Source: an uncultured Oribacterium sp. (GTDB lineage: Bacteria > Bacillota > Clostridia > Lachnospirales > Lachnospiraceae). From it: a DNA stretch of 7,974 nucleotides. A program made the position numbers and the translations under genes. Below, in pieces: positions 1 through 6,181 of this stretch (position 1 is the stretch's first letter; each line of letters begins with the position of its first letter). The notes below the pieces were generated by a model. It had not been told where the DNA came from and ran no database searches. It saw only the letters and a list, made by a program, of their open reading frames with translations. The DNA is taken from positions 1 through 7,974 of the forward strand of contig CALHIC010000423.1 in assembly GCA_938030845.1 (NCBI GenBank), given 5' to 3'.

Positions 1-1284
1 AAACATATAGCGGGTAAGAAAAACCAGCGCATGGCTGGCTAAGCCGTGGAGAAGCAGTAGTCCCGGCAATAAACCGAAGTAGAAAGGATCTCCAACATTT
101 CCCCCTGTCAAAGCATTCTTATCTGTCTGCTTTTGCTCATCCTTTTGCCTCTGCTCCGAAGAAAGACCGTCCTTTCCCTTCCCAGCAAATGTCTTAGTTC
201 CCGAATTTTTCGAAGATGCAAAAAACTTCCAAAGATACAACAGTATCATAAGAACATAAAAGAAAAGCACAAATGCGCCAATCAGAACAATCCCTTTTCC
301 CTGTATCGCCCCGTCTCTAAGAAGCTTCTCCAGATTTTCCCCGGAAACCAGCATAGAGGAAAAGCCGTAAAAGATAAATTTCACCACAAATAGTAGATGA
401 TTTTGCAGTACCTCCCTTAAGGAAATGCTTTCTGCCCCGGCATATTCATACACCGCATAGTGATTGCTGAGAAGATACAGAAAGAGGCAAAGTCCATTGG
501 AAATAAGGAGAAGAATCGTCCCTTTCATATCCCAAAGCTTCTTCCCCAAAGCCAGGAAGAAGAACAGGGCAAAGCAGGAAAGGAATACCGCCAAGCAGTA
601 GGGGCCTGCCACCAGTAAAATAAATGGCGGATAAATCGATAGAACAAGCAAGGAGCTTTTCTTGCTGAAGGCCTGATCCAAAGCATAGAAATAGTCATAA
701 AATACCGAAAAGGCCAGAAAATGAATATATCCCGAGCCGTTTAAAAGCATTTCCCACTTATTTAAGCTGTAAAAAAGAAGTAACAACAGAAGCTGCTGCA
801 AAAAGGGCAGCTGCTTTTTTCGCATAAAAAGCAGTAAGGGTTTGCTGGCTAAGAATAGTCCCAGTACCCCAAGTACCCGGTCAAAAATTAGGGTATAACC
901 AAAAGAATAACGGTTTATTTCTCTAAAAAAATAGGTCAAGGGAATTCTGGTTAAAATATCCTTTTGCAGTAAATCCCCAAGCTGAAAGGGCTTTCCCAAG
1001 TAAGAATTTACCAGCCGGATATAGTCGGAATACAAAACATCCGTAGTACTTAGAAGAACATAAAAGAGAATGGCAAGCGCCATAAGGAAAGAAAGGAGCA
1101 ATAAAGCAATGGGGAGCTTCTCTTCTTTTCCCTTGGAAGGCAGATGCTTGCCCGAAGCCGATGCCCCAAAACCTTGCCCTAAGGGAACCCGCTCTCCGGA
1201 AGCTTCCACGCCGGAAGTCAGTGTCATAGAAACTTCTGAACCGGCCACCGGTATATTTCTGTTTTGTCCCTCATGCTCTGCCAT
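1..1284 (-). CDS. Partial polytopic membrane protein, possible GT-C-type glycosyltransferase
   Basis: The reading frame is open from the ATG at 1284 to the left edge, giving 428 residues; the C-terminus lies outside the window. The start is supported by a purine-rich GGAAGGGAG immediately upstream. The first ~57 residues are hydrophilic (cytoplasmic by inference), then a membrane segment at ~58-79 is followed by an acidic, aromatic loop containing D82 and a SDYIR motif (86-90). Further hydrophobic segments lie at ~131-154, 161-172, 211-246, 256-272, 296-312, 331-354 and 402-424. An insert at ~355-399 is rich in K, Q, D, S and G. The visible part ends in a TRYM motif, reminiscent of the Arg-aromatic motif near the last membrane helices of GT-C enzymes. 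An acidic residue in the first outer loop is typical of the GT-C superfamily, but no catalytic signature is decisive, so the function is inferred from layout and from its two neighbours. It is the last of three same-strand membrane-protein genes, 216 bp after the preceding stop. It could instead be an unrelated polytopic protein. Confidence 0.8.
   Translation of the reverse strand, partial: MAEHEGQNRNIPVAGSEVSMTLTSGVEASGERVPLGQGFGASASGKHLPSKGKEEKLPIALLLLSFLMALAILFYVLLSTTDVLYSDYIRLVNSYLGKPFQLGDLLQKDILTRIPLTYFFREINRYSFGYTLIFDRVLGVLGLFLASKPLLLFMRKKQLPFLQQLLLLLLFYSLNKWEMLLNGSGYIHFLAFSVFYDYFYALDQAFSKKSSLLVLSIYPPFILLVAGPYCLAVFLSCFALFFFLALGKKLWDMKGTILLLISNGLCLFLYLLSNHYAVYEYAGAESISLREVLQNHLLFVVKFIFYGFSSMLVSGENLEKLLRDGAIQGKGIVLIGAFVLFFYVLMILLYLWKFFASSKNSGTKTFAGKGKDGLSSEQRQKDEQKQTDKNALTGGNVGDPFYFGLLPGLLLLHGLASHALVFLTRYMF
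1193..1216. repeat. 24-bp dispersed repeat, copy 1 (pair at 5677-5700)
   Basis: TCTCCGGAAGCTTCC, two variable bases, then GCCGGAA. The same arrangement occurs at 5677-5700, with 22 of 24 positions identical. Both copies sit in coding sequence in the same reading frame on the minus strand, encoding SGVEASGE here and SGREASGE in the 828-aa protein. Both fall in hydrophilic stretches. The core GGAAGCTTCC is palindromic. This may be a small duplicated linker segment or local homology left from a common ancestor; the surrounding sequence is not obviously similar. Confidence 0.6.
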
Positions 1285-1500
1285 GCTCTCCCTTCCTTTC
1301 TCTACGAATGTATTGCCATTTATTTTATAGTAGTTTGAATCAAATTCATTTTTTAGATGCGGTTTTCCAACCAAGCCATGCTATCAGCAAAAACTACTCT
1401 AAATTTTCTGCTTTCGAAGCATAGAAGCAAATCCATTTTTTCACTTCTACAGTTCCAAAATCAGATTAATCCTTTCTCCGATCCGGAGAATCTTTTAACA
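1285..1500. other. Intergenic gap with a short hairpin and no clear promoter
   Basis: This 216-bp gap lies between the stop of the 608-aa gene and the start of the partial gene. It contains a perfect 7-bp hairpin, TTCTCCG (1474-1480) and CGGAGAA (1484-1490), with a 3-base loop, just beyond the stop at 1501. On the minus strand it is not followed by a T-run, so it is at best a weak terminator for the upstream gene; on the plus strand it is followed by TCTTTT. A minus-strand TATAAA (1329->1324) could be a -10 box for the partial gene, but I find no good -35 at 16-18 bp. Otherwise I see nothing. Confidence 0.4.
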
Positions 1501-3327
1501 TCAGAGGTTGGGAAATACCTCTTGGGTAATATCCCTATAGGCTCTTTCCTCCGGCACTTCCTTTAAAACAAGGCTATTGTAGAAGTTCGCTTCCGACGGA
1601 AGTTCCCTAAAGTCCTTGATGAAATGAATCTTTGTGCCCTGTCCGGACATTTCCGGATCAAAGACCTGGAAGAAAGTATCTCCGTAGAACTTACTCATCT
1701 TATAGTTATTTTCCAGGATATAAACTTGTTTTCCCAAAACATAGTCCCGGCCGTACTTCCCTATGGTCTGCTCTGCCAAGGAGTTCATTCTGTCCTGATC
1801 CTCCCAAAAGTAAATTCTGGGGAAGGACTCACGATATTTCATTTCCACCGGAAATCGCAGGCAAACGAAGAGCAGGGCAAAAAATGTGGGAATCGGCATA
1901 CCGGTATTTCCCAACAGATAGGCAAAGTATAAAAGAGCCGCCGCAAAGCTTACATAAACCCAACGCATTTCCACGCGAATGGTGATGGAAGAACAACCGA
2001 TGCAAAGGGCAATAAAGCCTAGGAACAAAATATTTTTTCCGAAAAACTCTTTTTTCAGCTTGCCCTTACGAATGGCAAAAACCAGAGCCAAAAGAATGCT
2101 AAAGGCTAAAACCGCAATGGAAGCGTAAATGACATAGCGATGCTTTCTGCCTACTTCTTCCCAAGGAATTCCCGCTAGGTAATCCGGTCCCGCCTGAATG
2201 CCGAAAATATAAAATACCTGAGAAAAGGCATGGGACAGGGCTTTCGTTAGAGAAAAGCCGTCTTGTACCTCCGTTCCTCCTGTTCCCTTCGGTACAAAGG
2301 AACCGATGGCCAGGCATCGAATGCTGAAGAACAAAAAGGCCTGTACAAAAGGCAGGAAGAAGGGAAGAAACTTCGGTCTTTTCAGCACTTTGCTCTCCGA
2401 ATTATCCAGTTTCCCTACGCTTGCATTTACACTTTCACTTACATTTGTATATGCACTTGTACTTGTACTTGCACTTGTACTTGCACCTGTACTTGCACCG
2501 GTATTTACACTTGTACTTTCACTTTCGCCTTGCTCTACTACAATGTACCCCTTTCCTTCAGTAGCATTCCCTGACAAAGAACTATCTGAAGCCATTGCAT
2601 AATCTGAAGCTTTCCTGCTATCTAAAGCTTTCGCATTTTCCGATTCTTCCGCTTCTTTTAGCCCTATATTCTGCACCCCGACAGCAGTATTTACCTCCGC
2701 CTGTTTTCCTCTAAAAAAGAGGGGAATATAAAATAACGGCAGTAGAGCCACATATCGCTCATGGGTGAAAATCAAGAGGAAGAAAAACAGATGAGAAAAG
2801 AGAAGCATTTTCCCAAAAGCTCTCTCCTCGCAATCAATTTGTCGGTAAAGGAAATACAAAGTTAAAAGGGCAAAGCCCAAAGCCAGGGTTTCCAAAATGC
2901 CGATAGCCTGCCCGATCTGGTAATAGGCAAAGTGGGCGGACAAAAAGAGAAGCCCAAGGGACAAGGACAGAATACGCTTCTTCGTCATTTTCAAAGAAAA
3001 GAAGAAGAGGAAAAAGGCCAGCAGGCTGTTCAGGAAAATATTGAAATGCAAGTAACGGTTGGGATCTGCCCCCACCAAAGCCATTTCGATATAGGAAATC
3101 GCCCAATACACCGGACGGAAACGCACCGCCTGTCCAATGGGAAAACTGAATTCAAAGAAATTTTGCTCCCGGAAGAAGGAAAACAAATACAGGTCATCCA
3201 TGTAGAGAGCCTTGATGTGAATCTGCCGGTTAATCCAATAGGCAGAGCCCAATAGGAAGAGAAAGGCCAGCAAATAGCCTCCCAGCGGTATTCCTTTTTC
3301 TATAACTTTATTTCCTTCTTGTTTCAT
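1501..3327 (-). CDS. GT-C-type polytopic glycosyltransferase-like protein with tandem-repeat linker
   Basis: A complete 608-aa protein. The ATG at 3327 has a good AAGGAG three bases upstream of the start. Membrane segment 1 (~14-32) is followed by an outer loop with the acidic pair D44-D45 (YMDDLYLF). Next come R71-P72 (FRPVYW) and an HxxN-type motif (H94, N96-N100), then about seven to nine more helices (~98-112, 119-160, 174-188, 192-205, 319-342, 396-418, 432-450, 458-472, 477-490). T188-H189-E190-R191 ends a helix, and R451-x4-W456-x-Y458 resembles the ERYxY motif of GT-C proteins. A tail of ~115 residues (494-608) is soluble. DD in the first loop, RP, HxxN and the Arg-aromatic motif together fit the GT-C superfamily, which transfers sugars from polyprenyl-phosphate donors outside the cytoplasm. 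Donor and acceptor are unknown. A ~110-residue hydrophilic linker (206-317) is built of short tandem repeats, which is unusual for the family. It is the middle gene of a three-gene same-strand cluster. Confidence 0.9.
   Translation of the reverse strand: MKQEGNKVIEKGIPLGGYLLAFLFLLGSAYWINRQIHIKALYMDDLYLFSFFREQNFFEFSFPIGQAVRFRPVYWAISYIEMALVGADPNRYLHFNIFLNSLLAFFLFFFSLKMTKKRILSLSLGLLFLSAHFAYYQIGQAIGILETLALGFALLTLYFLYRQIDCEERAFGKMLLFSHLFFFLLIFTHERYVALLPLFYIPLFFRGKQAEVNTAVGVQNIGLKEAEESENAKALDSRKASDYAMASDSSLSGNATEGKGYIVVEQGESESTSVNTGASTGASTSASTSTSAYTNVSESVNASVGKLDNSESKVLKRPKFLPFFLPFVQAFLFFSIRCLAIGSFVPKGTGGTEVQDGFSLTKALSHAFSQVFYIFGIQAGPDYLAGIPWEEVGRKHRYVIYASIAVLAFSILLALVFAIRKGKLKKEFFGKNILFLGFIALCIGCSSITIRVEMRWVYVSFAAALLYFAYLLGNTGMPIPTFFALLFVCLRFPVEMKYRESFPRIYFWEDQDRMNSLAEQTIGKYGRDYVLGKQVYILENNYKMSKFYGDTFFQVFDPEMSGQGTKIHFIKDFRELPSEANFYNSLVLKEVPEERAYRDITQEVFPNL
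2416..2526 (-). repeat. In-frame 6-bp tandem repeat (about 18 units) encoding X-Ser dipeptides
   Basis: On the minus strand the sequence runs as degenerate hexamers of the form NNA-AGT (for example ACAAGT, GCAAGT, GTAAGT, GAAAGT) for about 111 bp. It encodes residues ~268-304 of the 608-aa protein as dipeptides whose second residue is Ser, Asn, Gly or another small polar residue (ESESTSVN...NASVG). The unit is a multiple of three, so gain or loss of copies keeps the frame. It lies in a linker between predicted membrane helices. Confidence 0.9.
2581..2634 (-). repeat. 18-bp tandem repeat (three units) encoding a hexapeptide
   Basis: On the plus strand, ATCTGAAGC at 2584 and 2602 and ATCTAAAGC at 2620 recur at exactly 18-bp spacing. 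On the coding (minus) strand this gives the hexapeptides AKALDS, RKASDY and AMASDS (residues 232-249 of the 608-aa protein). The first half of each unit is well conserved and the second half has diverged. It sits in the same hydrophilic linker as the 6-bp repeat at 2416-2526. Confidence 0.75.
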
Positions 3328-3347
3328 TTACTCCTTACCTTTCTATT

Positions 3348-3372
3348 GGCGGATTTCGTAATACAATCCGCC
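3348..3372 (-). promoter_or_regulatory. Hairpin in the leader of the 608-aa gene
   Basis: A perfect 8-bp inverted repeat, GGCGGATT and AATCCGCC, with a 9-base loop. It sits in the 125-bp gap between the 828-aa and 608-aa genes, ending about 10 bp before the AAGGAG site of the latter. On the minus strand it is followed by AATAGAAAGG with no T-run, so it is not a standard intrinsic terminator. It may affect mRNA processing or translation of the downstream gene. A perfect TTGACA lies upstream on the same strand (about 3425-3420), but the nearest TATATC is 24 bp away, too far for a normal sigma-A promoter. Confidence 0.4.
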
Positions 3373-3452
3373 TGTTCTTTATTCCCTAGAGATATAGCGA
3401 GGCTGCCACTCTCATCCTACTGTCAACTACCGTTTTCATGCCTTCGGAAACC

Positions 3453-5939
3453 CTATTGCAAATACTCCGACAGCAGCTGCACGATCTTATCTTTTTCTGC
3501 TATTTCTTCCTTAGTCAAAGCGGGATAGGGCTCTTTGTTCCAAGGATATTCTAAACGCTCTTTCCGAATCTGTAAAAGCAAAAGCTGTTCCGCCCCTTCG
3601 CCATTGGATTCTGAAAATGCCTTTACTCTATCAAAAGGCAGGATTTCATTCTTCTCCACCAGCATAGGGCTTTGGAAAATGCCCTCCTCCGCCATTTGCA
3701 GAAGCATCTCCCTAGCCCGCTCTTCCCTCTCATCATGCAGGAAGCTTTGCTCCAAATACACATAGTCGGTGCCGGACCATTTTAGGAACCAGGCAAAGTA
3801 GAGGGGGGAATCGTAAAGTCCCGGACTTCCTCCGGAGCCCTCCACATCCGTAATACTTTGCACATTACAGGGGATTCGGTAACATTCCGGTGTCTCTGCA
3901 AAGGCCAAAACATGGTGCCTCGGATTTTTTGCCATTTCCGAAAAGACAGGAAGGCTGCCCTTTTCTCCTTGATTTTCCAGTTCCACCAAGGCATGGTCAT
4001 AATAGCCCTTGTTGGCCAAGTCAATGGGGGTGAAGCCCACTGCCCCCGCCCAGCTGGTGGTGATGGTAGTAAGAAATGCTGCAAGATAGAAGGGAAAGAA
4101 GGCAAAGGCTTTTAAAAGAAAAGCCGAAAGCTTGGAGCCCTTTGCATTTTCTTTTTGAAAATCTTTCTGGAGTGTAATGTCCTCTTGCTTGATTTCCTCC
4201 TGATTGATTTTCTCCGAAGTACTTTCTTCTTGAGAACTTATTTCCGGAGCACTTCCCATACTAAAGCAAAGAAGTAATGCCAAACTTTCCCATAAAATAT
4301 AGTAATTTCCGTCAATCTGCCAAAGCATCACAAAGCTCAGCAGAGAAAATGCCATTATCACAAGGAAGGACAGGGCAAGGGGAAGGTAGTCCCAAAGAGA
4401 AGCTTCCCCACTCTCCCTACGAAGAAAGGCTTCTCTTCCCGCTAAACATTTTCTTCCTAAGGAAAAGCACTGCCAAACCGCGAAGACTAAAATCAGCGGA
4501 AAAAGCACGCCGCTCCAGGCAATGGCTACGTGCTCCATATCCTCTCCCACCGGATAAAAGAGAAAAGAAAAGAGTCTACGGAAAAAGGAAAATGTACTTT
4601 CCGAAAGGGAAAGCTCTCCGCTGTAATCCACATGGGCATCTAAGTTAAAGGGCCAGTTTACCTGAAAGCCTATCGCCTTGAAAATGCCGGTAAAGGTGGT
4701 GGAAAAGGGAAGCCCCGTAATCAAGAAAGTCCGAAGGGTAATCAGTCCTGTATAGACTACAGAAAACAGGACAAAGGGAAGCTCCGAAGTCCACTTCTCT
4801 CCCTTCGCCTGAATTGTATTATGATTTGTATTGCTATTTATGCCGGTATTCCCATTGATGTTGATGTTTTCTTTCGTATTCACCTTTGTATTCCTCTTCC
4901 CGAAACACTCCAAAAGCATGGTGAAGAGAAAAACGATTCCCAGAAGGGTAGAAAAAACCACCGCCGTAGGCTTAAAGCTGTAGCTGAAAAAGAGCAGAAA
5001 GCAGCTTTGCAGTCTCTTTCCTTTTAGGAAGAAATACAAGGCAGAGAGCTGAAGCAAAAGGGTAAATAAATCCGTTTTCATGGTAAGGGACATATTCCCC
5101 ACAGACGATAAAAGAAAGAAACAAAGTATACCGATATAAAGCTTCTTTCTGTTTTTCTGAAAATGAAAGAGAAGCAAGCCAAAAACCAGAGCCAAGGCCA
5201 GATAGGCCCAAAGACTGAAGGACAAAAGAAAGCCATAGCCCGGAAGGTAATTTAAGGGATAGGTCAAAAGCTCCAATCCTTTGGGATAGCTGTAAACGCT
5301 GTTGATTTGCCCGTGGGCAGAGAAAAAGCCCTCCGGAAACAGGACATAAGCACTTCTCAGTCCATAGCGAAGGGAGTCATAATCCAATGCCACATTGCTG
5401 CGGTTCATTTGCAGGATAAAAAAGGGAAGGGCAAAGGCCAAGGGATACAGCGCCCCCTCCTGAAAGTCCTTTTCTAAAAAGGCCAAAAACTGTTTTAGGT
5501 CTTTAAATATTTGCAAAGGTCTTCCCGTGGTAACAAAGCGAAACAAAAGGGCAAGCACAAAAAACCATAAGCCGGAAATAAGCATTGGCAAAAGCATACG
5601 GTGAAGATAGGCAAAGACCAGCGTTGATAAAATAAAGAGAAGAAAGAGAAAGCTAAGAAATGCTCTATTTAATGCTTCTCCGGAAGCTTCCCTGCCGGAA
5701 AAAATCCCTTTCCCAGGGGCATCCTGCATTTTCCTTTTGAGTAAAAATCCCATAAAACAGAGAAAGAGATAGGCAAAAAGCCAAAGCATTTCCCGGAACG
5801 CATCTTGGGTTTTCTCTTCTAAAAAACGCTCCAGATTGCCGGAGTCACGAAAAAACAAAAGAAAAAAATAAAGGGAAAGAAGACCGATTCCCACACCGGC
5901 GATTGTTCTTACAATGCTTTCTCTTCTTCCCTCTGTCAT
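3453..5939 (-). CDS. Large GT-C-type polytopic glycosyltransferase-like protein
   Basis: A complete 828-aa protein starting at the ATG at 5939; a GTAAGGGA stretch 8-10 bases upstream can serve as ribosome binding site. Membrane segments are seen at ~12-30, 50-66, 94-112, 115-135, 163-177, 235-259, 266-281, 287-305, 311-345, 386-408, 450-462, 470-493, 518-540, 547-560 and 606-630. An outer loop carries D186-Y-D188-S-L-R-Y and a SYPKG motif (217-221); later come K288-T-D290 and SFKPT (321-325). Paired acidic residues after an early helix, the YPKG element and a K-x-D motif are in keeping with GT-C enzymes using lipid-linked sugars. About 190 C-terminal residues (640-828) are soluble and probably outside the membrane. 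Two hydrophilic inserts interrupt it: an Asn/Thr-rich one (350-377) and a Glu/Lys/Gln-rich one (564-602). It is first in the minus-strand cluster and has its own sigma-A-like promoter. The family assignment is an inference from motifs and topology; the substrate is unknown. Confidence 0.9.
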   Translation of the reverse strand: MTEGRRESIVRTIAGVGIGLLSLYFFLLFFRDSGNLERFLEEKTQDAFREMLWLFAYLFLCFMGFLLKRKMQDAPGKGIFSGREASGEALNRAFLSFLFLLFILSTLVFAYLHRMLLPMLISGLWFFVLALLFRFVTTGRPLQIFKDLKQFLAFLEKDFQEGALYPLAFALPFFILQMNRSNVALDYDSLRYGLRSAYVLFPEGFFSAHGQINSVYSYPKGLELLTYPLNYLPGYGFLLSFSLWAYLALALVFGLLLFHFQKNRKKLYIGILCFFLLSSVGNMSLTMKTDLFTLLLQLSALYFFLKGKRLQSCFLLFFSYSFKPTAVVFSTLLGIVFLFTMLLECFGKRNTKVNTKENININGNTGINSNTNHNTIQAKGEKWTSELPFVLFSVVYTGLITLRTFLITGLPFSTTFTGIFKAIGFQVNWPFNLDAHVDYSGELSLSESTFSFFRRLFSFLFYPVGEDMEHVAIAWSGVLFPLILVFAVWQCFSLGRKCLAGREAFLRRESGEASLWDYLPLALSFLVIMAFSLLSFVMLWQIDGNYYILWESLALLLCFSMGSAPEISSQEESTSEKINQEEIKQEDITLQKDFQKENAKGSKLSAFLLKAFAFFPFYLAAFLTTITTSWAGAVGFTPIDLANKGYYDHALVELENQGEKGSLPVFSEMAKNPRHHVLAFAETPECYRIPCNVQSITDVEGSGGSPGLYDSPLYFAWFLKWSGTDYVYLEQSFLHDEREERAREMLLQMAEEGIFQSPMLVEKNEILPFDRVKAFSESNGEGAEQLLLLQIRKERLEYPWNKEPYPALTKEEIAEKDKIVQLLSEYLQ
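4809..4892 (-). repeat. Asn/Thr-rich low-complexity stretch inside the 828-aa gene
   Basis: Residues ~350-377 read as repeated Asn-Thr, Asn-Ile and Asn-Ser dipeptides (NTKVNTKENININGN then TGINSNTNHNT). At DNA level the minus strand is a degenerate series of AAT-ACA, AAT-AGC and AAC-ATC hexamers, similar in design to the 6-bp repeat in the 608-aa gene but with Asn in place of Ser. It separates a membrane helix ending near 345 from one starting near 386. Confidence 0.65.
5677..5700. repeat. 24-bp dispersed repeat, copy 2 (pair at 1193-1216)
   Basis: TCTCCGGAAGCTTCC, two bases, GCCGGAA; matches 22 of 24 positions at 1193-1216 and is read in the same frame. It encodes SGREASGE near residues 80-88 of the 828-aa protein, in a hydrophilic stretch between membrane segments. 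A further partial echo, encoding RESGEAS, occurs at residues ~508-514 of the same protein. Confidence 0.6.
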
Positions 5940-6003
5940 TCCTAAATCCCTTACCTTCTCTTCCTGATTGTGTTGCTAAAGTTCTCACTATTGGTATTTC
6001 TGT

Positions 6004-6032
6004 ATTTTAGGCTATTTAGGTAGTTTTTTCAA
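6004..6032 (-). promoter_or_regulatory. Sigma-A-like promoter for the 828-aa gene cluster
   Basis: On the minus strand a -35 box TTGAAA (6032-6027) and a -10 box TAAAAT (6009-6004) are separated by exactly 17 bp; each differs from the consensus at one base. Transcription would start near 5997, giving a leader of about 58 bases before the ATG at 5939. It is the best promoter match I find in the window. Confidence 0.7.
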
Positions 6033-6096
6033 GACGAAGGACTAAACGAAAAAAATTTTCATATTAAACAGGAGAAATTGCATAAATTAACTCTCG

Positions 6097-6111
6097 ATTT
6101 TTTCAAAAAAT
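6097..6111. repeat. AT-rich palindrome in the divergent intergenic region
   Basis: ATTTTTT, one base, AAAAAAT: a perfect 7-bp inverted repeat with a single central base. It lies between the two divergent promoters, about 22 bp upstream of the symporter's -10 element. It could be an operator or simply A/T tract sequence; there is no direct support for protein binding. Confidence 0.35.
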
Positions 6112-6132
6112 AAATACAAATTTATAGAACCA

Positions 6133-6141
6133 TGTTACAAT
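6133..6141 (+). promoter_or_regulatory. Extended -10 promoter for the symporter
   Basis: TGT-TACAAT is an extended -10 element (TGn plus a hexamer with one mismatch to TATAAT). The -35 region 17 bp upstream (AATACA) is poor, which an extended -10 can tolerate. The start site would be near 6148, leaving a leader of about 34 bases to the ATG at 6182. Confidence 0.5.
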
Positions 6142-6169
6142 CATAACAATCTACAAGTTGGAAAAACAG

Positions 6170-6176
6170 AAAGGAG
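6170..6176 (+). promoter_or_regulatory. Ribosome binding site that sets the symporter start
   Basis: AAAGGAG lies five bases before the ATG at 6182. A longer in-frame reading from a TTG at 6158 would place this site inside the coding region and has no ribosome binding site of its own, so 6182 is chosen. The protein then begins MGANWVV and runs directly into the first membrane helix, as expected for the family. Confidence 0.85.
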
Positions 6177-6181
6177 ATTTT

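Noticed and set aside
1070..1330. An 86-codon plus-strand open frame over the N-terminus of the partial gene.
   Set aside because: It is opposite the ribosome binding site and start of the minus-strand gene, which is open for 428 codons with a clear membrane pattern.
1353..1436. A 27-codon minus-strand open frame (MDLLLCFESR...) in the gap before the partial gene.
   Set aside because: It has only a weak purine stretch upstream and no recognisable product; an open frame of this length is expected by chance.
2416..2526. The short repeats considered as a CRISPR array.
   Set aside because: The units are 6 bp without spacers, lie in frame within a gene, and no cas gene is present.
2263..2602. 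Plus-strand open frames over the repeat region giving Cys-Thr or Val-Leu-Ala runs.
   Set aside because: They are the reverse reading of the 6-bp repeat within the 608-aa gene, whose frame has a proper start, ribosome binding site and membrane topology.
3401..3425. Perfect TTGACA on the minus strand as a promoter for the 608-aa gene.
   Set aside because: The nearest -10-like hexamer (TATATC) is 24 bp away; nothing suitable is found at 16-18 bp.
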